The notes beneath the pieces are model-generated. The model saw only the letters and a list, made by a program, of their open reading frames with translations. It was not told the DNA's origin and ran no database searches. From the NCBI GenBank assembly GCA_005223375.1, contig RXOD01004966.1, positions 1-16,821 on the forward strand: a DNA stretch of 16,821 bases. The letters run 5' to 3'. The DNA comes from Amoebophrya sp. AT5.2 (lineage: Eukaryota; Sar; Dinophyceae; Syndiniales; Amoebophryaceae). The position numbers and the translations under genes are program-made. Positions 1 through 8,967 of this stretch are shown here, in pieces; within the stretch, counting starts at the first letter, position 1, and the number at the start of each line of letters is the position of its first letter.

Positions 1-911
1 GGCGTTCATCGCCGCCTGCATGAAGCGGGTGGGCGCCGTGTCGGGGTCGTTCGCGAACTGCCCTGCAGCGATCTCTTCTTCGAGGTCGGGCTGGTATCCG
101 ATCTGGGTCGGCAAAACCGCCTCCAGCCTTCCCATCCAGCCCGCACCGCCTCCGTCTTCCCCGCCGAGGAACGGCGTGACGACCGCATTGATGTAACGCA
201 TCAGCATCTCCTGCACGTCCGCCGCGAAGTAGCGCGGCGTGGGGTCCTTCCCGCGTCCCACGATGGGGTGCAGCGGGTCCCCGAAATTCATCACCTTCGC
301 GAACCGCAAGGAGAGCCCGGGCGGGAACAGGTTGTGGTCGATGATGATCGTGGCAGTCTGCATGAGGAACGCACGGATGTCGTCTGTGCGTGTCGTATTT
401 TTTTGGAAGACTGGTCGCAGCGCAGCACCTCGCGCTCCTCTCGCTAAATTCTGGTCGAGTAGCCATGCACTACTTTTCGAAAATTACTACGGCACACGAC
501 AGTGAAAATTTCAGCACTACGTCTCTCACGCCATTTCGCATTCGCCTCTGTACCGCTAGAAGTCTTTCCTCAGCATCAGAGAAAGCAAGTTTATGTACGG
601 TGCAGGTGACGGGCGAGATGACGCTCGGCCGCCCACAGATCGGGCTCCAAGTTCGAGAAGGTGAAACAGCCGAGCACGGCTATCAGCCCCATCAGGATCG
701 CCGAGTCAGTCGCGCTCGTCGATTGGAGCGGCCCCCCGACGAACCTCGCGACCGAGTACGCCAAGTCGTACGGGACTTCCACAGGGGCGAAGCCATTACA
801 GCCACCACCCGTGCAGCTCAGTCCCGCAATGAAGCGCGCCATCATGGTGCGGTCTTGGTCGTTGAGGGCCATCAGGGCCTCGAAGATTTGGCGACGTTGT
901 TGGGCGGACAT
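1..911 (-). CDS. Two-exon protein of unknown function, 3' end beyond window
   Basis: Exon 1 is 599-911 and exon 2 is 1-383, which runs off the left edge; 232 residues are visible. The ATG at 911 (MSAQQRRQIF) has an in-frame TAG 21 bases upstream, so it is the likely start unless an upstream exon joins after that stop. Exon 1 alone would stop just past 599. Exon 2 is fully open from 383 to 1, and joining both at a phase-1 intron gives ...RHLHHDIRAFLMQ.... Residues about 68-87 (ILMGLIAVLGCFTF) are hydrophobic and could be one membrane segment. A short Gly/Cys stretch (SCTGGGCNG) lies near residue 35. The visible C-terminal part (TATIIIDHNLFPPG, then an acidic EEEI stretch) looks like an ordinary globular domain. 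I do not recognise the family. The exon join is well supported by phase; the function is unknown. Confidence 0.72.
384..598 (-). other. Intron, 215 bp, phase 1
   Basis: The minus-strand donor is C|gtacataa and the acceptor is cgcacag|AC. Both sides are phase 1 and the join keeps the frame open. Reading either exon straight through reaches a stop inside this interval (for example the TAA at 484-486). Confidence 0.7.
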
Positions 912-1054
912 CTTGCGTTTCTTTGTGTTCTACTTGCCGGCGGCGAGTGACAGATGCGGCGACCAGAGGTCCTGGAGAAGAGAATGCAAACTGCAGCGGC
1001 CCAGGGGCGCGGAGCGTTGACTCGGGACGTGTCTCGAGCTGCTTGCGGATCTCG

Positions 1055-1231
1055 TTCGATGCTTTTTCCATCTCGCCCCCGATCTGTGCGCCGATACTTT
1101 GCCAGTTTTCTCGGCAGGCTCCTGCGGCTGCCTGCCAGGGCTTTTTCGATGTTTTTCGCCGTCGCCTTCGGCTCTGTTCGATGTTTCGCCGCGGCCTCCT
1201 TATGGACGGCCGACGTTCGATGTTTTTCCCA
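1055..1231. repeat. Dispersed TTCGATG(T/C)TTT motif, four copies
   Basis: Degenerate copies of ttcgatgtttttcgcc occur near 1055, 1146, 1178 and 1217, with irregular spacing of about 91, 32 and 39 bases. On the minus strand they read as repeated catcgaa, giving NIEK/NIEQ/ASNEI in one frame. They could be remnants of a repetitive helical coding sequence or a simple low-complexity repeat. Confidence 0.4.
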
Positions 1232-1871
1232 CATGTTGGGAGAGCACAGCGCATGAATATCGGACACGGAGCGCATATGCAAGACTACGCCGACTGTTCA
1301 ACAGATCGATTTCCAAACCGAAAGCGTGCGCATGGATCTGTCGAAACAACTTTTTTCATCAGGCGGGCATTCCGATCGCAGAGAAGCATTGACTTATTTT
1401 TCGTTATCAATCGCTTGAGCCGGTTGCGGTGCTATCATTCTATCGTGCGCCTTGAGACGACGTCGCCGACAAGTACATGAATAGTTTCCATACGTGCGAC
1501 TACGTCGCGCAGCCGATCGTCTTTCTTTTGGCTTGTCGAATCCGGCGAAAACAATAGCAGAGTAATTTCTTCAACCGCTTAGTATTTTTCGGTTCCTCGC
1601 GCGAGGGATCATCATCATCGTCTTCGAGACAAGAATGATGGAGCATAATCGAGCGCATTTCCGCGCCGGCTCTGTTTTTTTTTTTTTTTCAGTGGCCGTT
1701 GTCGGAACAGACATCTGCTTTCTACCCGGCGAAAGGCGAACCAACGCCGACGCACAGTTCGATTTTTTCGCTCAGTTTCAGCATGCTGGCCACAACCTTT
1801 TACATACTGCACTAGTCGCGATATCGATGTCGATCCCGGTTTTCGTAATTCGATTCTTCGATTCGAGGCAG

Positions 1872-1922
1872 GTGTTGCTCTTGGAGCACCCCGCCTGCAA
1901 GTGTTGCTCATGGAGCCCCCCG
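1872..1922. repeat. 29-bp-period direct repeat, two copies
   Basis: The segment starting gtgttgctc at 1872 is repeated at 1901 with 2 mismatches over 22 bases. Each copy contains a small foldback (GCTC with GAGC). It lies about 100 bases before the structured RNA region. Confidence 0.6.
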
Positions 1923-1961
1923 TTATCGCATTGGTTTCGCTCGTCACCGATCGCATCGCTA

Positions 1962-1983
1962 CTGCGCCTACGCTGCGCCTACG
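1962..1983. repeat. Perfect 11-bp tandem duplication
   Basis: ctgcgcctacg occurs twice head to tail at 1962-1972 and 1973-1983 with no mismatch. It is probably a replication-slippage duplication. Confidence 0.75.
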
Positions 1984-2023
1984 ATTTTTGCCTCGTGGGG
2001 CACTTTTTGCACTGCCTGTGCTT

Positions 2024-2331
2024 GTTTGCTTTTCGATTTATCGAACGGCAAACCCCTCAGCCTGTTCACCCGGAGGTGAGGATCGTCCGAAGGCGATCGT
2101 CATCTCCTGCCTGGGTGAACCGGCGCCTCAATGCGATGTTTTGAAGCGGGGGGAGGGCCTAGGGGATAAACCCCCGCTTTATCATTGAGGCGCTTCGCGA
2201 GTTTTCCACATGAACCTGGCGCCCTCAGAGCTGCTACACTGCTCGTCAAGCGGTCAGGCTCGGGTGGAAAGCTCGCCTCCAGCGCGCAGAAGAGAATCTG
2301 CGTGTCGGAGCCGCAGAATGCGGAAGAGCTC
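2024..2331 (+). ncRNA. Candidate structured non-coding RNA, six hairpins in series
   Basis: Six adjacent helices cover almost every base. H0: GTTTGC 2024-2029 with GCAAAC 2048-2053, enclosing TTCGAT/ATCGAA. HA: GTTCACCC 2064-2071 with GGGTGAAC 2113-2120, then GGAGGTGA/TCATCTCC, then GATCGTC/GGCGATC closing a CGAA loop at 2088-2091. HB: GCGCCTCAATG 2123-2133 with CATTGAGGCGC 2183-2193, enclosing TGAAGCGGGGG/CCCCCGCTTTA. HC: a 13-bp stem, 2197-2209 with 2264-2276. HD: GCGCGCAGA 2282-2290 with TCTGCGTGT 2297-2305. HE: CCGCA/TGCGG at 2311-2323, flanked by GAG/CTC. Six pairs are G-U wobbles when read on the plus strand (two in HA, one in HB, one in HC, two in HD); on the minus strand they would be A-C mismatches. 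That polarity is what a plus-strand RNA would show. I saw no SRP, RNase P/MRP, U-snRNA, 5S, tRNA or telomerase-template hallmark. The RNA class and exact ends are unknown. A DNA foldback element is the main alternative. Confidence 0.55.
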
Positions 2332-2636
2332 AACCCTCCTCGAATCGAAGTATCGGTAGTCTTTTGGTGTTCATCTCGGGCGATTTCATATAACGGCTAC
2401 GCCGGCTATACAACTACTAGTACAGCACCACGGTCAAAGAACGACTTAACGGATTTGGAGTGAAAGGAACAAAAAACTCGAATGAAAATGCGTCGAGTGC
2501 GTGCAAGCAGTTCCTTTGCCCGAGCCTGAAGCTCCCGTCTCGCTCTCGGGGCCATTATCAATCCTTCCAGAGCATTCCCGCGATTCTGCTGCTCGCAAAA
2601 TCCGCGAACAAAAACACCAGACACCAAACTGGCTCT
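2332..2636. other. Stretch without a gene; one small hairpin
   Basis: This spacer lies between the structured RNA region and the stop codon of the next minus-strand gene. A further foldback is visible at 2389-2410 (TATA, CGGC, loop TAC, GCCG, TATA, with a small bulge). It could belong to the same transcript. No ORF here is convincing. Confidence 0.5.
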
Positions 2637-3673
2637 TCAGCCACACGACGCGATCTGGTCCATAGTGCGGCCGCACACCACCAGAAAGAGCGCCCCCGGA
2701 CCCCCTCCGGCGGACCCTGCTTCCGCCTCCGGCTTGACCCACGCGCCCACAATCTGCGGATGCGCGACATCCCCGAAATCTTGCTCGTCCTCAACACCCG
2801 TCCACAGAAAATGACCCGTGAACGAAGACGGAGGCAAAACGAAGCTGGCAACATTCCGCAACTGCAACTCGAGACCGACATCGTCGTCCTCGTCCTCGAG
2901 CATGTCTACGGTGAGCAATTCGTCGTCGGGCAAGGCCCGGACTTGCTCCTTCTTGTGCGTCTTGAAACCCTTGACAGCCTTGGGAATCCACTCCAAATCG
3001 ATCTTGTCGTTGGTCTCCCAACCTGCGGTGGAGCATCATTCCACGCAGCGGGTGTTGATTCTTACTTTTTCTTTGCGTTTACGTTTCAGCTGTTTCATTA
3101 AGAAAGTTTGCCATTGCAAATGAAGTGACAGTGTGCATTGATTGTTTGTAGTTGAGGCTGTCGATATATAAAAGTAGCACCGTTCTCCTTCGTCAGTCCA
3201 AAAATCGCTGCTAGCTGCATCCGCAGTTTCATCATTTGGGGGCCATCGGCGTAGGCGCAAGCTTTTGCGGTCGGCTTCGCTACTCCAGTCGCCATCAGCA
3301 GAAAATGCTCTAAATCCAAGTCAAGATCCTCGTTCTCCGCCGCCATGTCGTGCACCTGCTTCAGCCTCTTTTTCGCCTGCTTGAGCAGCTTGGCCGTGGG
3401 TTCGTAAGTGCTGTCGACGGCAACCAGCTTGGAGACCGGCCTGGATTTCATCGGCGCGACTTTCTTCGAACATCCAGAAGAGGGTCCCCCTGCGTCGTCG
3501 TCCCCGCTCTCGTCGTCTTCGAAGTCGAACTCCCCATCCGAATCATGATCTCCCGCAAAGTCAATGGAATCCGCCCACTTTTTGAATTCTTTGAGCTCGC
3601 ACTTCTGCGTCGCGGAATACACGTCGATATCCGCTGCGTGGTCGACCGAGGCGGCGGCACGTCTGGGAGGCAT
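2637..3673 (-). CDS. Two-exon charged protein of unknown function, 292 aa
   Basis: Exon 1 is 3181-3673 and exon 2 is 2637-3022; together 879 bases, 292 residues plus stop. The start ATG at 3673 gives MPPRRAAASVDHAADIDVYS. Residues about 40-65 are very acidic (DHDSDGEFDFEDDESGDDD). A Lys-rich stretch follows near 95-110 (LLKQAKKRLKQVHDMAAE), then a helical region. The splice join restores GLTKENGWETNDKIDLEW. Exon 2 has a second acidic cluster (VDMLEDEDDDVGLELQL) and ends in a Gly/Ala-rich stretch followed by a hydrophobic GALFLVVCGRTMDQ. There is no signal peptide and no known catalytic motif that I recognise. Alternating acidic and basic low-complexity stretches would suit a nuclear or scaffold protein, but that is only inference. 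Without splicing, exon 1 reads on through intron sequence to a stop at 3098. Confidence 0.75.
3023..3180 (-). other. Intron, 158 bp, phase 1
   Basis: The donor is AACG|gtgctact and the acceptor is ctccaccgcag|GT. Both are phase 1, and the two G-split halves rebuild a Gly codon. The interval is more AT-rich than the flanking exons and includes in-frame stops when read through. Confidence 0.75.
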
Positions 3674-4426
3674 TCTTAGTGGCGCTTCGAGGAGTACCAG
3701 TGAAGAGTATGGCTGGAAAGAAAGAAAAAGCCGGACCCGAAGATGCGAGGAGGGCTTAAGTAGCTACTCGTCTACTGCTTGTGCTTTCAAGAACACGAGG
3801 ATAGTATCGTTGATTGATTGATCTGTCATCAACGTCATCAAATTCCAATGGGAATGGAGCACATGATCTTGTAGTTGGAGAAGTTGAGCTCGTGAGCCTG
3901 AGGGCTGCGCTTCGACTTGCCTTTGTCACGGGAAGACGACGACCACGAGACTAGGATTCAAATCTTCATCGATCAGGCAATGAATCTATCATCATCTTCA
4001 TGGCAACCTGATCGTGGCGTTCGCCTTCACCCACGAACAGAAGCTCCTGCACCTGCGTGCACGATAGTCTATCGTCGATAGAGCTTGGTCTACTAGGACT
4101 CCCCAGAGCTTCGTGTTGCTGCCGCGCACACTCCTTCAATTTTTCAGTCAGGTTTCATCAATTTGAAAGCACTCGCACATCGCGACCTCGCGTGGCCCTT
4201 CTCCGAAACTTTCGGCCGCACCTCGTCTGGTACCAGATGAAAACCTCGATCGCAGTCGTTGCCGATCGTTCCGTGCATTCAAATTCGTGGAGGTGATCGC
4301 AATGCTCAATAATTGAAATTCATTCATTGTAGTCAACATACTCCTCCTGTAGTAATTAATAAGTAGTGCAGGGATTTCATCACAGACACAGATTCAATCG
4401 TACTCCTCCTGTAGTAAAAGTATTTT
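3674..4426. other. Intergenic stretch, no gene seen
   Basis: This lies between the start of the 2637-3673 gene and the 3' end of the large 4507-8967 gene. Only short ORFs without coding character are present. It has a 13-base palindrome near 4069-4081 (CTATCG, T, CGATAG) and the 17-bp direct repeat listed separately. It presumably holds the promoter/5' UTR of the left gene and the 3' UTR of the right gene. Confidence 0.55.
4339..4417. repeat. 17-bp perfect direct repeat pair, 62 bp apart
   Basis: tactcctcctgtagtaa occurs at 4339-4355 and again at 4401-4417, flanking 45 bp of unrelated sequence. On the minus strand each copy reads ttactacag|gaggagta, which looks like a splice acceptor. It may be a small tandem duplication or a target-site-like duplication in the 3' UTR of the large gene. 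Confidence 0.7.
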
Positions 4427-4432
4427 TTTATT
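4427..4432 (-). promoter_or_regulatory. Possible polyadenylation signal AATAAA
   Basis: AATAAA on the minus strand lies about 75 bases past the TGA (4507-4509) of the large gene, a normal distance for a poly(A) signal. It sits in an AT-rich stretch, so chance occurrence is quite possible, and this lineage may not use AATAAA. Confidence 0.25.
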
Positions 4433-4506
4433 CTACGAGAAAGTGAGCTCCGCAAGTGTTTCTACGTTTTTAAAAAAGCCTTCATTGGCCGCAGCAGAGA
4501 GCTGTT

Positions 4507-7500
4507 TCACAGCTCGATCGGCAGCCAGTCCTCGTTTTCCTTGTGCGCCATGATTGCTTTGTCCGTTGGGTTTATGTCGAAGGTTGTGAGTCGCATGGGC
4601 ATCGGCATCGCGTGTCCTTCGGGCGCGTGCCGCGGTGTGAAGGCGTTCACGAGCATGGAGCCCACGAACGCCTCTTCCTTTTTCAGCTTGTTGAAGCCGG
4701 AGCCGACCAGGCTGACGTCCACGCTGAAGGTGTGCGGCAGCGGCTCGTCCGGGGGCACGCAGAACGTCCAGAAGTCGGGGCGCGTCCCGCCGAGCGCCGG
4801 CGCGTTTGGCTTCAGCACGGTGTAGCCCTCCAAGTTGTAGATGGCGTCCCATTTCACGTCTGCGTTCACTGTGTCCCGCACCTTCACGTGGATTCGGTGC
4901 AGCGGGCGGTCGAACCGGATGAAGGGGTGTGCGTGCGGCCGCACCGGCGTGGTCTCCGCGGTCTGCCAGCAGCTGAAGAAGTTGGTGTTCGTAATGTCCG
5001 TGTCGACGATCGACTTCGACTTGTGGAAGAGCAGCAGCTGCGGCTCGTTCGACGTGTTGTCGGGCTGCTCCGCCCGGTCGAAGGGCTTGCGCACCGCCCC
5101 GTACGGGTACTCCTCCCCGTGCGGCCCCTTCAGCCGCTGCACGTCGCCGACGGCGGCCTGGCGCCGGCGCGAATCCGGGAAGAACTCCGGCTTCAGCAGC
5201 CGCTCCCGGTACGCCCGGGCGCTCTTGCGTGTCCGGTACGTCCACACGTTGTACGCCTTCGCCTTCAGCGTCGACATCAGCCCCTTCACCGCGCCCTTCA
5301 CGCGGCCAAACGTCGCGTCGTAATAACTGTTCACGACCCCGGCCGAGCCCGGCCCGAGCAGCGAGTCCACCTCCAGCATGCCGCCCTGCAGCGCCCCCGA
5401 CTTCATCAGGAGAAAGTCCCGCAGGATGTCCGGCGTGGCCCCCCGCAGCGTGGGGTTGCGCAGCAGCGGCGACGCCGTCGCCTTCGTGATCCCCGGCAGG
5501 AAGAAGGTCTTGGCCACGATCTTCACCAGCTCCTCCACCGTGTCCAGCCCGTGCTTGAAGGCGAGGAAGGCGTCCACCACCTTGTCCAGGTTCTTCGGCA
5601 CAGGGGTTTCGTCGATCACCTTGAGCACCTCGTTGTCGTCCTTCAGCCCGAACAACACCTGCAGCGTCGCCTTCGCCTTCTGCGCGGCCGCGCCGCCCGT
5701 TTCCAGCAGCTGGTCCAACCGCGTGGCCTCCAGCACCTTTTGCACGTCCGGCAGCAATTTGAAGGGGCCCACGCGGAGCATCTCCCACGCGGCGTTCGTC
5801 TTGTCCCCCAGCATGTCCAGCAGGCCCCCGCACAGCGCGTCGGGACACTTGCACTTCACGTTGTCCCGCCTTGTAACGTCGGTGCGGTCGCAGAACAACT
5901 CGAGGCGGAGCTGCAACTTCGCACCACCCGGCGTCGGAGGCGGTCTGCGCCAGCCGCACTGCTCCGCGGCGCACTCGGGGAAGTCGCACACACCCTCGCA
6001 GCTGCACTTAAAAGGCCCGGGAGCGCCCGTCGGGCGGCACACGTCCTTGGTGGCCACGCCGTCTGGGAGCGGCTGCTGCACTTTTGCGCACAGCTCTTTG
6101 CCATTATACTCCGCTGGACACAAGGGCGGAATCGTCGTGCACACCTCGGATTTCTCGCACGCGCATGGCGGGGTGTCTTCCGCGACCTTCGCGGCGGGAG
6201 TCAACTCGCACTTGCCGTCTTCAAACTGGCACAGGTTGTTCGGGCAGACGGGCGGGTCCGCGCACAGGTTGTCGCAATTGCACTCCTCGCCGGCCTTGAC
6301 GGTTTCCGCGGTTCGATAGCACTGTGGCTCGTGCCCAGGCTCCCTCACCAACTCGCACTTGCCCTCCGCAGAATCGGGAATGTCCCCGGCCTGGCACGGA
6401 TTCCTGTACTGCCGCTCATCGCGGTAGGCGGCGGCGCGGTCGATGCCGAGGTTTTCGTACGTCCACCCGTTCTCCGGCCGCTGCCCGAAGTACTGCACAT
6501 GCAACGGACCCTTTGTATCCCCTTTGTAAAGACCCGACGTCTGCAGCAGAAGCTTCTTCGCTGTCCCCGACGAGGCTTTCACTGTGCAGCCCGAATAGGA
6601 GGATGAGCAAAAATTTTGAAAAAAACCTAAACGTAAACCGCCCTGCAACTGCATAGGTTTTCTTACTTCGTTATGATGAAGTAAGGCCTTCTTCTGTGAA
6701 TGTGATTGTGAATCAATTTCAATCGACAATGTGATGTGACGCTACAACAAGGGTTCCCGGATAGACCCGCAGCGGCATGCGCGCCTCAAAACGTCTACAA
6801 CAACTCTTCTCCAAGTAGTACCCTTTTTCACCCCGTCCTCCGCCAAGCCGTACGGGTTGGGAAGTTCGAGGCCCGCATCGGTGCTCACGACGTTGCCGAA
6901 CGTCTCCTGCACGACCGGAGATGCTTCTTCGCCGATTTTCGGCAGCTTTGCCGACGGAAGAAGAAACTTTGCCCTGTTCTCCACCTCCGCCAACGTCTCT
7001 TGCAGATTCTCCGTAGTTCCGCTCGCCACGTCTGCGATTCTGTCGCGCATCTTTTCCGCCTCCATGGTTGCCTTCTGCGCCACCGCCGTGCCCTCCATGA
7101 CTAGGACCTCCCCAGCTTTGGCTGGCCCTTCCGCTGTCATAAACCGCGCGGCATCGGCGATCGCTTTCAGCGCCCCAGAGCCGGCCTCCTTCGCGTCCTG
7201 CGCGGCCCTCTCTGCAACGCCCCGGGACTCTGCTAACGCCGATCCCAAATTTTCTGTCACGGCCCCCCTGACCTCCTGCACGGAGGGCCGGTCCGCCACA
7301 CCCGCGACAAGCTCCTTGATCTTCGTTTTCGCTGCATCGTCTAGGTTCGAATCTACTTCACCAATCGTTTTCAAGAGCTCTTGTCCGTTGATCCCTGCAG
7401 CGGCGCTAACGGCATCAAGCGCGCCCTGGTGCACCGTTTCCCCGACTCGCTTCGCCGCGTCCTGTAGCGACCCGCCCGCCGCGTCCACCACAGGCTTCAG

Positions 7501-8967
7501 CTCCTTCGTGGCCGTGTCGAGCTCGGTCTGTAGCAGCTCCGCTTTTGCCGTCGCCTTTGCCGCTACCGCTTCCGCATCGTGCTGCGCGTGGCTCGCGAGC
7601 GTTTTGCTCCGGGCCGCGACGTATTTTCCGATTCCTTCCGCTGCTGCCAGCGCTGCATCCTTCGCCCCCTCCACGCCCGCGGCCTCCGCCTTGTTCGCCT
7701 CCAGCATGATTTTGGCCGTCGCACCCTTGGCGAATGTCATCATCTTGTCGCCCGTCTCGCTCGTTGTCTTCCTGATGTGGTCCCCAAACCCGCCCGTGAG
7801 CTCCTCGGTGGTGGCTACGGCGGGGCGCGCCGCGGCTTCCAGCTCCTTCTTGACGATCTCCGCGGCCGCGCCGAGGTCCTCGCCCACATCTTGGGAGCTG
7901 CCGCCCACAGCAGTCAGCTGCTCCCGAGCCTGCTGCGACGCTTCCGCCGCGAGTTCCCCGGCCGCTTCCGAGCCTGCCACCACCAGAGGCTTGCCGCCCT
8001 GAAGTGCGTGCGCACGCTCGAGCACGTGGCCCTCCACCACCGTGCCGGCCGTCTCGTGCAGCCGCTTTTCCGCGTGCGCTCCAGTCAGCGCAACATTCCT
8101 CGCGCCCGCCGCCGCCACGTCGGCGATTTGCTGGCCCACATGCCCAGCCTCGTTTGCCAAGAGCTCTCCTGTCTCGCTGAATTTTCCCTGCAGCCCGGCC
8201 TCCGCCTTGTCCGCGAGTTTCCCGATTTCCTCGTGTGCGGCGTCCGCGGCTTGCGTAACGTCGGACACCAACAGCTTAAGCTTGTCGTCGGCAGCTGCTG
8301 CTACTGCCGTTCCCGCTGCCTTCGTGCTTTCCTCCGCCTCCGCGAATTCTCCCATGCTCTCTTGCATGTTTTGGTCCAGCGCCATGGCCGCGTCGTACGT
8401 CCGCGTCGGGTTCGGAATCGTGTCTGCTACCACACCCTGCAGCTTCTCCGGATCGTTCACCAGATCGTTCGCTTCCGCCTTCGCCTTCGCGGCCTCTGCC
8501 GCATCCCGAAGCTCGTTCAGTTGTTCGTCCACCTGCTTCGTCACCTCCTCGACGAACTCTTTCTCCATTTTCTGCTGCGCGGCGTCGCCCACTTTTTCCG
8601 CCGTCTCGTCGTACGCCTTGCCGGCGTCGCCGGAAAGGAAAGAAGTGGTGGTCGTGCCGCCGTGGTTTACCGCCACGCAGCGCGCATTGAAGGAAGTACG
8701 CCTCGAGTTGGAGTGTCCACCGCGCTGAAAACTTCGAGGCGACGCTGCAAAACCACCGCGTCTGGCCTTGATGCGGGGCCGCGGCCTGATGCGCGAGTCA
8801 GCGAGAAAATCACGGGACGAGTTCAGGTAGGCACGTGATGAGCCGGTAGGCCCAGCCACGAACTGGGTTGCCGATTTGGGGCGGCCACCGTTAACCTGAA
8901 AGGGATACGCGATTCCGTCATCGAGCGCCGGGTGCGATCCCGACAACAGCTCCAGAACCCGACCCAT
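4507..8967 (-). CDS. Large two-exon protein: Ala-rich helical half plus Cys-repeat half, 1406 aa
   Basis: I join two long ORFs, exon 1 at 6822-8967 and exon 2 at 4507-6581 (4221 bases, frame kept). Start ATG 8967 (MGRVLELLSG) is the first Met in the open frame, but an upstream exon is possible. Residues 1-110 are Arg/Ser/Gly-rich. Residues about 115-690 are long amphipathic Ala/Glu/Lys helix (for example AAEAAKAKAEANDL, SEAAGELAAEASQQAREQL), resembling LEA or apolipoprotein-like repeats. Residues about 778-966 hold 24 cysteines in repeated CxC units (CNCDNLC, CACEKSEVC, CSCEGVC, CKCPDALC), with GKCEL occurring twice. Residues about 970-1190 are helical with a hydrophobic FFLPGITKA patch. The last 200 residues look beta-rich (RIHVKVRDTV, FWTFCVPPDEPL, FSVDVSLVGSG) and faintly C2-like. 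Disulfide-style cysteines suggest a secreted or luminal protein, yet no signal peptide is visible, which again hints at a missing first exon. No enzyme motif seen. If the join is wrong, these are two genes about 12 bases apart. Confidence 0.68.
6582..6821 (-). other. Intron, 240 bp, phase 1, joining the two halves of the large gene
   Basis: The donor is AAGG|gtactacttgg and the acceptor is gggctgcacag|TG, preceded by a T-rich and C-rich tract (tttttttcaaaatttttgct). Both sides are phase 1 and give GVKK-V-KASSGTAKK. Read straight through, the left ORF picks up 26 odd residues and stops at 6742, and the right ORF would start 12 bases later. That is an implausibly tight gene pair and supports splicing. 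Confidence 0.68.
6662..6685. repeat. Perfect 8-bp inverted repeat inside the intron
   Basis: CTTACTTC at 6662-6669 and GAAGTAAG at 6678-6685 flank an 8-base loop. It lies about 80 bases before the acceptor of the 6582-6821 intron. It may be structural or incidental. Confidence 0.6.

Larger units (their letters stand above)
912..2023. other. Stretch without a confident gene
   Basis: No long ORF here looks convincing. On the minus strand around 1040-1140 there is a coding-like amphipathic stretch (IGAQIGGEMEKASNEIRKQL) just upstream of the gene at 1-911. It could be an unplaced exon or decayed LEA-like sequence, but I could not find a frame-consistent splice join. A 15-base T tract lies at 1675-1689. 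Short repeats at 1055-1231, 1872-1922 and 1962-1983 are listed separately. A modest plus-strand hairpin (GCAGG 1868-1872 with CCTGC 1894-1898, enclosing TGCTC/GAGCA) precedes the strongly structured RNA region. Confidence 0.5.

Noticed and set aside
1910..2188. Plus-strand ORF starting MEPPVIALVSLV with two hydrophobic stretches
   Set aside because: It runs through the perfectly paired hairpins and its second half has no protein character; the RNA structure explains the sequence better.
2064..2276. SRP RNA, RNase P/MRP RNA, a telomerase template or a self-cleaving ribozyme
   Set aside because: I looked for the conserved loops, core motifs, a template for TTTAGGG-like repeats, and hammerhead core bases, and found none. 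A covariance-model search would be more sensitive.
2100..2333. Minus-strand 77-residue ORF
   Set aside because: It is the complement of the hairpin region and shows no motif or codon character.
4499..4515. 7-bp hairpin GAGCTGT/ACAGCTC over the stop codon of the large gene
   Set aside because: Short, and no terminator logic applies to a eukaryotic gene; likely chance.
4433..6007. 524-residue minus-strand ORF
   Set aside because: A shifted frame of the large gene, Gly/Arg/Ala-rich and without motifs; the true frame holds the Cys repeats and ordered C-terminal part.
4543..6606. 687-residue plus-strand ORF
   Set aside because: It lies exactly antisense to exon 2 of the large gene, is Arg/His/Val-rich without domain character, and arises from GC-rich codon bias in the real frame.
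6857..8838. Long plus-strand ORFs antisense to the Ala-rich exon
   Set aside because: Ser/Ala- or Leu/Arg-rich translations are the expected mirror images of an Ala/Glu/Lys-rich helix.
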